Translations under genes and position numbers: made by a program
IMG/VR virus record: IMGVR_UViG_3300032220_000223
Location: 1-35,274 of that record
Length of the DNA: 35,274 nucleotides
DNA from: a virus
Direction: 5' to 3' (one strand)
Shown here: positions 23,418 to 30,928 of the stretch, one piece after another
Layout of the letters: every line of letters starts with the position of its first letter
How positions within the stretch are numbered: position 1 is the first letter of the stretch
Notes under the pieces: model-generated
Databases searched by the model: none
Seen by the model: only the letters and a program-made list of their open reading frames with translations
What the model was told of the DNA's origin: nothing

Positions 23418-24926
23418 ATGAGATTTAAGCAAATAATAGAAAATTCCACAACAGCAGGATCAGTCGCAACCGTAGCACAGCCTATGATGACTCAAACCCG
23501 TGAAAGTGTAGATGTCAAGGGACTAAAACCCGTTAAACAATTAATGAAGGGCACTAAAAAGAAAGGTCCCTACGCTAATAGTATTGTTGAAGGAAAAGTT
23601 AAAGAACTTATCAGCGATTTAAAAAACTTAACTTCTTATGATTTTGAAAAGAAACACAAACAATCTAAGGCTGACGTTAGAGCCGACATGAAGAAAGTCA
23701 ACGAAGATGATCTTTCAGAACAAGACTTAATTGTTATCCCGGGACAAGGTAGATTAAGAAAAACTGGATTTGTTAAGCATGACCTGTCTCACGGTGAACA
23801 TGAAGGTGAAACATTAAAGAACAGTTTACACACTATCATTCGTGTAGCAACACATTTAGACAAGAGATTGTCATTGCAATCTGAATTCCCAGAGTGGGTA
23901 TCAGAGAAGATTGGAGCAGTTAAAAGTAACATGGTTACTGTAATGGATTACCTAATCAGCAGCCAAGAGATGCAGCATGATACTGATGCTATGGAAGGTT
24001 CAGAAAACAAATATTCTAACCTATCTAACCGCGGAGTAAATCGTGGAATAAATCGTGCCGCTGATGATTTTGACAGAATGATGGACCTTGATCAAGCAGA
24101 ATCACCACATTATAAAACACAACATCAACAAGATACAAAGCAAAGACTAAAAACAAAACCCATGGCGGGACCAAAAGGTGTATTACCCGAAGGCTCGCAA
24201 TTAGATGAGGGTGCAATGGAAACTATCACTGCCTTAGTCAAGAAGATTCCGGGTATTGGTAAGTATTATCAAATGGCTCAACAATACAAGCCACAACTGG
24301 TACAGATTCTAAAGACCAGCAAGTCTGGCAAAGAAGTTAAGCAAAAGATGGAACAGTTGGCAGCAGGTCAATCTGCACCAGTTGCTGAATCTGGCATGAT
24401 GAAACAACTAGGTGGATTAGCATTAGGCGGTGGTAGTATCTTATCTACATTGTGGATGAATGCTATGGGAATGATTGATGGCGTACTAGCACATGCGGCA
24501 GCAGGTGAAGTTGGTGGCGCAGTAGCGTCCGGTAGTATCTTAGGATTGATTCCTGTAACACTAATGCTGTTTGCGGCAATGTTATTGTTCAAAGGATCAA
24601 AACAAAGCAGTGATGAAAAAGCACAGGCATTTCAAGCACAGCGTGGTCAGCAAGGTGTGGCGGAAGGCGACATGTTTGGTGATGCAGAAGTAAGTTGGGA
24701 AAAAGGCGGTCGTAGAGCGCCAACTGGCGCATTCAGAAATCCAAACTTTGGTAACGTACTTCAAAAAAGTGTAAACAAACACAATAAAGCTATAGTAAAA
24801 ACTAAAAAAGATATAGGTAGTAGAGTTGCTGACATTGGCGCCGGTGGTAAAGAACACAACGTAGATACTGATGCTGCATGGGATACTGCTAAGAAAAAAG
24901 TAAGTGAAGGTTATAAGAAGAAATAA
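23418..24926 (+). CDS. Modular membrane-segment protein with capsid-targeting-like leader
   Basis: A 502-residue protein starting MRFKQIIE/N, similar in shape to the T4 internal-protein leader. The N-terminal half is helical and charged, with a segment (~145-200) reading LKNSLHTIIRVATHLDKRLS...VMDYLISSQEMQHDTDAMEG. A putative site LDE/G lies near 270. Residues ~328-395 contain two hydrophobic stretches (LGGLALGGGSILSTLWMNAM; ASGSILGLIPVTLMLFAAML), likely membrane helices. The QGVAEG linker is at 412-417, then a basic tail (GGRRAPTGAFRNPNFG...KKKVSE/GYKKK). No enzyme motif is recognised. A packaged protein with membrane helices could serve DNA ejection, but that is inference. The stop is one base before the next gene's ATG. 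Confidence 0.55.
   Translation: MRFKQIIENSTTAGSVATVAQPMMTQTRESVDVKGLKPVKQLMKGTKKKGPYANSIVEGKVKELISDLKNLTSYDFEKKHKQSKADVRADMKKVNEDDLSEQDLIVIPGQGRLRKTGFVKHDLSHGEHEGETLKNSLHTIIRVATHLDKRLSLQSEFPEWVSEKIGAVKSNMVTVMDYLISSQEMQHDTDAMEGSENKYSNLSNRGVNRGINRAADDFDRMMDLDQAESPHYKTQHQQDTKQRLKTKPMAGPKGVLPEGSQLDEGAMETITALVKKIPGIGKYYQMAQQYKPQLVQILKTSKSGKEVKQKMEQLAAGQSAPVAESGMMKQLGGLALGGGSILSTLWMNAMGMIDGVLAHAAAGEVGGAVASGSILGLIPVTLMLFAAMLLFKGSKQSSDEKAQAFQAQRGQQGVAEGDMFGDAEVSWEKGGRRAPTGAFRNPNFGNVLQKSVNKHNKAIVKTKKDIGSRVADIGAGGKEHNVDTDAAWDTAKKKVSEGYKKK
24651..24668 (+). repeat. QGVAEG-encoding DNA repeat, copy 3
   Basis: The 17-base sequence is identical to copies 1 and 2, followed by C as in copies 1 and 4. It is in frame as QGVAEG and lies directly after a predicted membrane segment. 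Confidence 0.85.
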
Positions 24927-24927
24927 T

Positions 24928-26919
24928 ATGAAACCTACTGATTTTCTAACAGAACTATCTAACGAAAAGTTAGCACAATACAAAACTGCTGCCTCAGCCG
25001 ATGCCAGTAAAGCAGATAGTGAAGGTGACTTCAAAAAAGGTGACAAGCGTTTTAAAGGTATTAACACAGCTACTAAAAAACAATTTGCCAATGATGAAAA
25101 GAAAGTTGAAGAAGGAGTTGGCTTACCCTCACCCAGTACATACGAAGAAACTAATGATATGTTTAAGAGTAGTGGTCAAAGACGTATTGGTACATTGACT
25201 ACTGAGGATGAACAAATTGATGGCATGGCTCAAGGTGAGATTCGTGAAATTATTAAAAACGCAGTACATATTAAGAATCAATTAGACAAGGGTGTTAGTT
25301 TAGATGGTTGGATGTATAGTTTTGTTACAGTTAGCAATGACAAATTGAATAGTGTAGCAGAACAAATCAATAACCCTAATATTGAAGAACAAGGTGTGGC
25401 GGAAGGCTCCGAGAACAATAATACAACAGCACAAAAAATATTCTTTGCTCGTAGTAATAAAGCACCCAAAGAATGGAGTTATGACCATGTTGGATTTATA
25501 ACTCAAGATGGAAAACAAATTCAAATGAGTGGGCATAAAGGCAATGATGTATATGTCACTAACGATGTGACTGATGATCCGGAGTTTCCTAAACAAAATA
25601 TCAAAATTGTATCATTATCAAAACCAGTATCGGTTCCTACAACTAACTCAGTAGGAGCAGAAAATTGTGGGACATTTGTGGCAAATGTATTACAAGCCAA
25701 TGGTATAAAAGGTATTGATACACAAAAAATATATAGTGTGTTCAAAAAACCTCAAGAGCAAGGTGTGGCGGAAGAGTGGAGCAAGAAATACAAGAGTAGC
25801 ATTAACTGTAGTCACCCAAAAGGCTTTAGTCAAAAAGCGCATTGTGCTGGCAAGAAAAAACATAACGAATCAATTGAAATGGAAATGACTTGTCCAGATT
25901 GTGGTATGTGTCAATCACACGGTGATAATTCAAAAGATAAATTAGATGAATTGAAATGCTGGTCTGGATATCATAGAGTTAAAGGTACAACAGCAGGCTT
26001 CCCGGGTAGTTGTGCCAAAAACAAAACAAATGAAGAACAACATAGTGAGAGTTGCCCACACTGTGGTGGAGAAATGGTTAGTGAAGAATTGATGAATGAA
26101 AAGAAAGATGCTTGCTACTATAAAGTAAAGAGTCGTTACAAAGTATGGCCAAGTGCTTATGCATCAGGTGCATTAGTCAAGTGTCGTAAGAAGGGTGCAG
26201 ATAGTTGGGGAAATAGTAGTAAGAATGAAAGTTCTATACTAGAAGGATTAGAACAAGTAGATGAAAACTTACATCAGTGGTTCAAAGAAAAGTGGGTACG
26301 ATTTGGTCCAGACGGAAAGATCCGCGGTGATTGTGCTAGAGGTGATGATAGCGAAGGTAAACCAAAGTGCTTGCCACAAAGTAAAGCACAGAATTTAGGT
26401 AAGAAGGGTCGTGCAAGTGCTGCTAGTCGTAAGCGTAGAGAAGATCCTAATCCAGAACGTAGTGGTAAAGCTATCAACGTAAACACAAAAAAGAAAACTG
26501 ATGAAGAACAAGTAGATGAGGGTTGGTTCAAAAATACTTTAGCAGGTGCGGCGCTAGCTGGTGCTGCATTGACTGGAGCAGGTCATGCTCAAGCAGCAGA
26601 TTTAAGTCAATTTGGAACTCCTTATTTACAACAAGTTGCTTCAGGTCAACATCCAAGACCAATGGTCAATGTTGATGATGCTAAAGCAGAACTACAAGCA
26701 AGAGAACAGGGTAAACAACAAACTGTTGCTCCTGCAGCGGCTCCAGAAACAACATCAGGGGTTAGTATAGATTATTTAAAGAAGGCAGCTGATCCAGATA
26801 GAACTGGAAGATATTTAATTAGTGTTGAAAAGGCACAAGAAATGTTAAAGCAAGCAACAGCTCCAAGAGCAAGACCCGCATTAAACATCGCACCCGGCGA
26901 TTATCCAGCAGCTAAATAA
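24928..26919 (+). CDS. Modular protein: capsid-targeting-like leader, papain-like module, Cys-rich modules
   Basis: A 663-residue protein. The frame opens at GTG 24904, but ATG 24928 gives the leader MKPTDFLTE, almost identical to that of the 16994 gene. Module 1 (1-154) is helical and ends at QGVAEG. Module 2 (160-277) resembles a permuted papain/LRAT-type fold: a His strand (SYDHVGFITQDGKQIQMSGH, ~184) before a Cys helix (ENCGTFVANVLQANG, ~246). A second QGVAE follows at 278-282. Module 3 has HPKGFSQKAHCAGKKK, a zinc-type CPDCGMC near 322 and CPHCGG near 376, DACYYKVKSRYKVWPSAYAS near 394 and a Lys-rich WVRFGPDGKIRGDCARGDD. VDE/GWFKNTLAGAALAGAA near 529 starts a hydrophobic Ala-rich module shared with the 27371 protein. 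It is probably a packaged polyprotein. Confidence 0.6.
   Translation: MKPTDFLTELSNEKLAQYKTAASADASKADSEGDFKKGDKRFKGINTATKKQFANDEKKVEEGVGLPSPSTYEETNDMFKSSGQRRIGTLTTEDEQIDGMAQGEIREIIKNAVHIKNQLDKGVSLDGWMYSFVTVSNDKLNSVAEQINNPNIEEQGVAEGSENNNTTAQKIFFARSNKAPKEWSYDHVGFITQDGKQIQMSGHKGNDVYVTNDVTDDPEFPKQNIKIVSLSKPVSVPTTNSVGAENCGTFVANVLQANGIKGIDTQKIYSVFKKPQEQGVAEEWSKKYKSSINCSHPKGFSQKAHCAGKKKHNESIEMEMTCPDCGMCQSHGDNSKDKLDELKCWSGYHRVKGTTAGFPGSCAKNKTNEEQHSESCPHCGGEMVSEELMNEKKDACYYKVKSRYKVWPSAYASGALVKCRKKGADSWGNSSKNESSILEGLEQVDENLHQWFKEKWVRFGPDGKIRGDCARGDDSEGKPKCLPQSKAQNLGKKGRASAASRKRREDPNPERSGKAINVNTKKKTDEEQVDEGWFKNTLAGAALAGAALTGAGHAQAADLSQFGTPYLQQVASGQHPRPMVNVDDAKAELQAREQGKQQTVAPAAAPETTSGVSIDYLKKAADPDRTGRYLISVEKAQEMLKQATAPRARPALNIAPGDYPAAK
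25390..25407 (+). repeat. QGVAEG-encoding DNA repeat, copy 4
   Basis: The 17-base sequence is identical to copies 1-3, in frame, followed by C as in copies 1 and 3. It borders the papain-like module on its left. Confidence 0.85.
25759..25774 (+). repeat. QGVAE-encoding DNA repeat, copy 5
   Basis: Identical over 16 bases, then diverging (GAAGAG), so the peptide is QGVAEE rather than QGVAEG. It lies exactly 369 bases after copy 4 and borders the papain-like module on its right. Confidence 0.8.
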
Positions 26920-26930
26920 GGACAACAATT

Positions 26931-27371
26931 ATGTTAACAGAAGATTTAAAAGTATTATTGGCAAGTGTTAACTCATTGTCTATCAAAGCACAAAACTTTC
27001 ATTGGAATGTAGAGGGAGATAACTTCCCTCAATATCACGAATTCTTTGGAAATTTTTATGAAGAAGTATACAGCGCAGTAGATAAAGTTGCTGAATACAT
27101 TCGTACATTAGATAGCTATGCACCCGGCAGCTTAACACGCTATGCTGAATTAACTATCATTCAAGACCAACTTAAGATTCCACGTGCTGAATTAATGTTT
27201 GCTGAATTATTTGAAGATAATGCTAGAATGATTGAATTACTTAATCATTGCTTTGCTTCAGCATCACAAGAAAACAAACAAGGTATCGCTAACTTTATCG
27301 CTGAAAGGTTAGATGCTCACGAAAAACATCAATGGATGATTCGTAGTGTTCTAAAGAAAGCCCGTGCATAA
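26931..27371 (+). CDS. dps: Dps-like ferritin
   Basis: A 146-residue Dps-family protein. Dps assembles a 12-subunit shell that oxidises Fe2+ and can protect DNA. The family core KAQNFHWNVEGDNFPQYHEF is clear, and the inter-subunit ferroxidase spacing is kept: H24, H36, D51 and E55 match H51, H63, D78 and E82 of E. coli Dps. The position equivalent to E. coli D67 is G40 here, so one metal ligand may be missing or supplied by a neighbour. There is no basic N-terminal tail for DNA binding, and the C-terminus is short and basic (RSVLKKARA). It starts MLTEDL and has AAGGA in its leader. Its stop shares a base with the following GH19 gene's ATG. Confidence 0.85.
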   Translation: MLTEDLKVLLASVNSLSIKAQNFHWNVEGDNFPQYHEFFGNFYEEVYSAVDKVAEYIRTLDSYAPGSLTRYAELTIIQDQLKIPRAELMFAELFEDNARMIELLNHCFASASQENKQGIANFIAERLDAHEKHQWMIRSVLKKARA

Positions 27372-28147
27372 TGAGAGCAAAAGAATTTATAACTGAATAT
27401 GGCGAACAAGGATCACGTTGGACAGGTGATGAATATTATCGTCATCTAGTTGAACAGGGTTATAATCCATCAGAACTGTCTGAAGAAGATTTAGAAGAAG
27501 GCTGGAAACAATGGGCTGCCGGTGCTGCACTTGGATTAGGTGCATTAGGAGCACAAGGAGCAATAAACCATGCTCCCGACAAAGTGGCACAACCCAAACC
27601 AGCTATTACTCAACAAGCAGCACAGCAAGTACAAGCACCAACTCAAGTATTAGATGCTACTGAAAGATATCTAGTTAGTATAGCAAAACAATCAGGTATT
27701 AAAGGTGCTGAATTAGCACAATTTTTAGCACAATTAAAGCACGAAAGTTTTGACTTTACTCATATGGATGAGAAGGGTGGTAGTAATTACTATAAGCAAA
27801 AATACGATCCACAATTTGCACCAAAGACTGCTAAGATATTAGGTAATAAACATGCCGGTGACGGAGAACGTTATCATGGTAGAGGTTATATTCAGTTAAC
27901 TGGACGTGATAACTATCGTATGGCGGGGACAGCATTGGGTCTTGATTTAGTAAATAAGCCACAACTAGCTGCTGATCCTGCAAATGCAGCAAAGATTGCT
28001 GTATGGTTTTGGCAAAACAAAACTAAAAATATTACAAACTTTGCAGATACAAAAACAGTAACACATAAAATTAATCCAGCATTAAAAGGATTGAAAGATA
28101 GACAAGAGAATTTTGCAGAATATTCAAAACTTTTTAAAGTAGGATAA
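27371..28147 (+). CDS. Second GH19 lysozyme-like protein with capsid-targeting-like leader
   Basis: A 258-residue protein. The leader MRAKEFITE resembles T4 internal-protein leaders. Near residues 40-65 LEE/GWKQWAAGAALGLGALGA is a hydrophobic Ala/Gly stretch after a possible cleavage site. An Ala/Gln/Pro linker follows, then a GH19 domain (~95-258) with FLAQLKHESFDF (putative catalytic Glu), GERYHGRGYIQLTGRDNYRM, AAKIAVWFWQNKTKN and VTHKINPALKGLKDRQENF. Unlike the endolysin at 534, it carries a leader and hydrophobic segment, suggesting a virion-associated muramidase used at entry. It is co-transcribed with Dps (one-base overlap) and followed after two bases by the secreted nuclease. Confidence 0.8.
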   Translation: MRAKEFITEYGEQGSRWTGDEYYRHLVEQGYNPSELSEEDLEEGWKQWAAGAALGLGALGAQGAINHAPDKVAQPKPAITQQAAQQVQAPTQVLDATERYLVSIAKQSGIKGAELAQFLAQLKHESFDFTHMDEKGGSNYYKQKYDPQFAPKTAKILGNKHAGDGERYHGRGYIQLTGRDNYRMAGTALGLDLVNKPQLAADPANAAKIAVWFWQNKTKNITNFADTKTVTHKINPALKGLKDRQENFAEYSKLFKVG

Positions 28148-28149
28148 AA

Positions 28150-28590
28150 ATGAAAAAAATAATATTATTAATAGCATTGACAATACTATCAAGTGTTGTA
28201 TTAGCAGAAAAACAAAAAGAAGGCGTAACATATGATGCCGTGATAACTAGGGTTATTGATGGTGATACTGTAGCCTTTCATGCACCATTCTTACCTGATC
28301 CATTAAAGAAAGAATTAAGCATTCGTGTGTTTGGTGTTGATACGCCAGAAAAGGGCTTTAGAGCAAAATGTCCTAGTGAAGATCAAAGAGGTCAAGCAGC
28401 AACTGCCTTTACTAAACATGCCATTGAAGTAGCAACTAAACGACAAATTGTTCTTATGGATTGGGACAAGTATGGCGGTCGTGTCTTAGGTGATGTAATA
28501 TTAAATGGGCAAAGCCTTAGACAAATGTTAATTAGTCAAGGATTTGCCCGAGAATATTACGGTGAAGCTAAAACTAGTTGGTGCAATTAA
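28150..28590 (+). CDS. Secreted staphylococcal nuclease-like (thermonuclease) protein
   Basis: A 146-residue SNase-fold nuclease with a classic N-terminal signal peptide (MKKIILLIALTILSSVVLA, cleavage expected after ALA-like VLA at ~19). Catalytic positions are visible: DGDT at 37-40, R59, D64 and E67 in RVFGVDTPEK, and R111 in YGGRVLGDV. Two Cys (74 and 145) could form a disulphide in the periplasm. It would degrade DNA or RNA outside the cytoplasm, for example host or competing phage DNA, or for nucleotide salvage; which of these is inference. Its stop codon shares bases with the stop of the convergent methyltransferase gene. Confidence 0.88.
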   Translation: MKKIILLIALTILSSVVLAEKQKEGVTYDAVITRVIDGDTVAFHAPFLPDPLKKELSIRVFGVDTPEKGFRAKCPSEDQRGQAATAFTKHAIEVATKRQIVLMDWDKYGGRVLGDVILNGQSLRQMLISQGFAREYYGEAKTSWCN

Positions 28591-29315
28591 AGTTTAGTAT
28601 AAACAAAATACAATCTATCATTAGCATCTTTCTTAAAAGTTTCTAATTTTAAATTGTACTTTTCAGCAAACTCATTTACAACTTCAAACGTCCAGGGAAA
28701 TATCTCTACATAAGGTCCAGTCTTATGAGTTATCCCTGGATTTGCACGTAGATAAAACTTTCCACCAGTCTTAAGTAAATCTACGCAATGGCTGAATCGT
28801 CCTTCAATTTCATCTTTGCTATTGAAATTAATACTACCCAATGCTATGATAACATCATGGCTTGCAGGCTTAACTTTGTAATCTAGTATATCTACTTCAT
28901 AGTCAGCACAGTTATTATATGGGTCTATTCCAATGATGTTCTGTATACGACCTTTAAATGGATGATATCCGCAACCAACATCTAATACTTTCTCTGGGTT
29001 CAATTTGTTAATCTCATCAGCAAGTTCCCATCCTGTATGTTCATAGTCACCTGTTCTAGGTTTCCATATCTCACTAAAGAAACGTAAAATATAACGTTCA
29101 GATAAATCTGCTACTATATTGCGTAATGTTCCTGTGTATTCGCATGGTAAACTTAATTCAGCTTCTACAGCATCCTTAAACTTTTTGTATCGTGCGGGAG
29201 TCCAGGGCAGTTCTTCTACAATTGTATCCTCAGTGATAGAAATTTTAGAGTACTTGGGTAAATTAAACGCAAGTTCTAAATTTTCTTTGATTAGGTTAAA
29301 AATTTTTGTGTTCAT
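28587..29315 (-). CDS. Class I SAM-dependent methyltransferase-like protein
   Basis: A 242-residue protein on the minus strand. The Rossmann motif I is EKVLDVGCGYHPFKGRIQNI (~125-145), followed by the acidic motif II GIDPYNN, motif III-like ADYEVDILDY and motif IV-like HDVIIALGSINF. A C-terminal segment GRFSHCVDLLKTGGKFYLRA (post-motif 'LKpGG') is typical. No DNA-methyltransferase NPPY/DPPY motif is present, so small-molecule, lipid/sugar or protein/RNA substrates are more likely. It is one of only two minus-strand genes in the window. Its TAA overlaps that of the nuclease gene within TTAA (28587-28590), and it is divergent from the TctC-like operon. Confidence 0.8.
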   Translation of the reverse strand: MNTKIFNLIKENLELAFNLPKYSKISITEDTIVEELPWTPARYKKFKDAVEAELSLPCEYTGTLRNIVADLSERYILRFFSEIWKPRTGDYEHTGWELADEINKLNPEKVLDVGCGYHPFKGRIQNIIGIDPYNNCADYEVDILDYKVKPASHDVIIALGSINFNSKDEIEGRFSHCVDLLKTGGKFYLRANPGITHKTGPYVEIFPWTFEVVNEFAEKYNLKLETFKKDANDRLYFVYTKL

Positions 29316-29399
29316 AAGATTTTTTTGATAATTTAATATTTTTTTCTGTATTATGGAATAAATAATACTAGTTGTTAATATTTATATAAGGAGATGACA
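29316..29399 (+). promoter_or_regulatory. Divergent promoter region with late-like AATAAATA
   Basis: An AT-rich gap between the minus-strand methyltransferase and the TctC-like operon. AATAAATA lies at 29357-29364, and AAGGAG near 29388-29393 is spaced for ATG 29400 (six bases) rather than for the in-frame ATG 29394, which abuts it. Confidence 0.4.
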
Positions 29400-30356
29400 A
29401 TGAAAAAACTTTTAATATTATTATTACTATTCCCAATTTTAGCTTTTGCATGGCAACCTACTAAACCTATAACAGTTATATTTCCAAATGGTCCAGGCGC
29501 TGGGAATGAAATCAGTTTTCGCATAGTAGCAAAAATTGTAGAAGAAAAGAACCCATCATTTAAATGGGCACCCGATTATAAACCCGGAGCAGACGGCAAC
29601 ATAGGCATGACCCATTTCAACACACTACCCGCAGATGGTTATCACGTTGCTATGCCAAGCTGTCAATCAACATTTGTAACAGCAGAAATTTGGTATCCAG
29701 ATACAGTAAAGTTTGATGCAATGGCGTGGGAAGGTGTTGCTAACATAGGTAAAAGCCCATTAGCATTTTATGCTAGAAATTCTGCTACAGTTGATACTCC
29801 GCAAACACTCATTGCAGAGGTACGTGCAGGCAAACGCCCAATTACATTTGCTGTAGGTGGTGCTGCACATAAGTTAGCAGTTGAATACTTTGTAGCAGGG
29901 GTAAAACCTGCAAAAGATACAGTTGAGACTGTACTATACAAAGGCCCTGCACAAGCAATGCAAGATGTGTTAGGAGGACACGTAGAGTTTGGTGTGTTCC
30001 CTATTGCTGTTGGTGCACCTATGGTGCAGGCAGGTAAAATTAAACTTATTGGACTAGCCAGTGAAGTTAAGATGCCAGGACTAGAAACAGTTCCATTAAT
30101 GAAAGATTATATTTCAGGTTTAAATGTTTATGCTTGCTGGAACTTAATGTTACCAAAAGGTACTCCACCTGATGTACAACAATGGTACAAAGAAAACTTT
30201 GTTCCTGCTATTCGTAGCAATGAAGTAAAAGAACAGTTTGACAAAAACTTTATCTTTATCACACCCGAAGAACACAGTCCAGAAGGTATACGTGCTAGTA
30301 TGACACGCTTACGTCAACAATGGCAACCATTTGCAAGAAAGATTAAACCAGAATGA
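29400..30356 (+). CDS. tctC: TctC/Bug-type periplasmic solute-binding protein
   Basis: A 318-residue protein with a signal peptide (MKKLLILLLLFPILAFA, cleavage about 17). It is a member of the Bug/TctC family that binds carboxylates for tripartite tricarboxylate transporters. Family phrases are visible: KPITVIFPNGPGAGNEISFR at the start, PGADGNIGMTHFNTLPADGY (the 'xGAGGxxGxxxxAxAxPDGYT' block), FAVGGAAHKLAVEYF, VLYKGPAQAMQDVLGGHVEF and KLIGLASE. The start at 29400 is chosen by AAGGAG spacing; ATG 29394 is also in frame. No TctA/TctB membrane subunits are in the window, so it would have to use host permeases or act as a decoy. It overlaps the next gene by ATGA. It is an unusual auxiliary metabolic gene for a phage. 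Confidence 0.88.
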   Translation: MKKLLILLLLFPILAFAWQPTKPITVIFPNGPGAGNEISFRIVAKIVEEKNPSFKWAPDYKPGADGNIGMTHFNTLPADGYHVAMPSCQSTFVTAEIWYPDTVKFDAMAWEGVANIGKSPLAFYARNSATVDTPQTLIAEVRAGKRPITFAVGGAAHKLAVEYFVAGVKPAKDTVETVLYKGPAQAMQDVLGGHVEFGVFPIAVGAPMVQAGKIKLIGLASEVKMPGLETVPLMKDYISGLNVYACWNLMLPKGTPPDVQQWYKENFVPAIRSNEVKEQFDKNFIFITPEEHSPEGIRASMTRLRQQWQPFARKIKPE

Positions 30357-30928
30357 AAATAGGACTATCAATGGAAATGACTCTAAAGTTGCGTGATACA
30401 TGGCATGCAGCTTTAAATCACGAATGGTATGATATATTTGCAAGCCACGACATTGTGCCATTATCATGTCATGGCTCTATGCCTAATACTGATGAATTTG
30501 ATTTAATTGTATTAGCCGGCGGCAATGACATGCCTGATATCAAGACCTGGCGTGACAACAATTACCCCTTACGTGATGATTATGACCGCAAACTAATTCA
30601 ACAATGCTGGTTAACAAATACCCCGATAGCAGGTATATGTCGTGGTTTTCACTTTATGAATTGGGTTTCAGGTGGAACACATATATTAATGGATACACCG
30701 TATGATAGCACACCTGTGCAATTATCAACGTTTGAAGTGGTGTGTCATCATAGTATTCAGATTGCTAAACTTGCACCAGGATTTGAAGTAGTGCAACAAG
30801 ATAATAAAGGTGTTGTTGAGTTAGCAGTAAATAGATCACAGCGTATGTTAGGTGTTGGTTGGCATCCAGAACGTGAAGTCAATCGTCACACTAGAAAATA
30901 CATACTAGATTTAATTAATAAATTATGA
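30353..30928 (+). CDS. Class I glutamine amidotransferase-like protein (peptidase C26 type)
   Basis: A 191-residue stand-alone class I amidotransferase/gamma-glutamyl hydrolase. The nucleophile elbow is GICRGFHFMN (C96), and the other catalytic residues are in GVGWHPERE (H171, E173). The oxyanion-strand motif LIVLAGGNDMPD is at 51-62. The family includes gamma-glutamyl-GABA hydrolases and amidotransferase subunits that release ammonia from glutamine. No synthetase domain is fused, so it may hydrolyse a gamma-glutamyl compound or supply ammonia to a neighbour. It is coupled by ATGA overlap with the TctC-like gene before and the sulfotransferase-like gene after, which argues for a shared pathway. 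Confidence 0.85.
   Translation: MKIGLSMEMTLKLRDTWHAALNHEWYDIFASHDIVPLSCHGSMPNTDEFDLIVLAGGNDMPDIKTWRDNNYPLRDDYDRKLIQQCWLTNTPIAGICRGFHFMNWVSGGTHILMDTPYDSTPVQLSTFEVVCHHSIQIAKLAPGFEVVQQDNKGVVELAVNRSQRMLGVGWHPEREVNRHTRKYILDLINKL

Noticed and set aside
24178-24200. Sixth copy of the repeat (GVLPEG)
   Set aside because: The peptide is similar in shape, but the DNA differs at many positions, so it is not counted with the exact repeats.
24904-24927. GTG 24904 start of the modular protein
   Set aside because: It would overlap the previous gene's end and hide the MKPTDFLTE leader; ATG 24928 fits the leader family.
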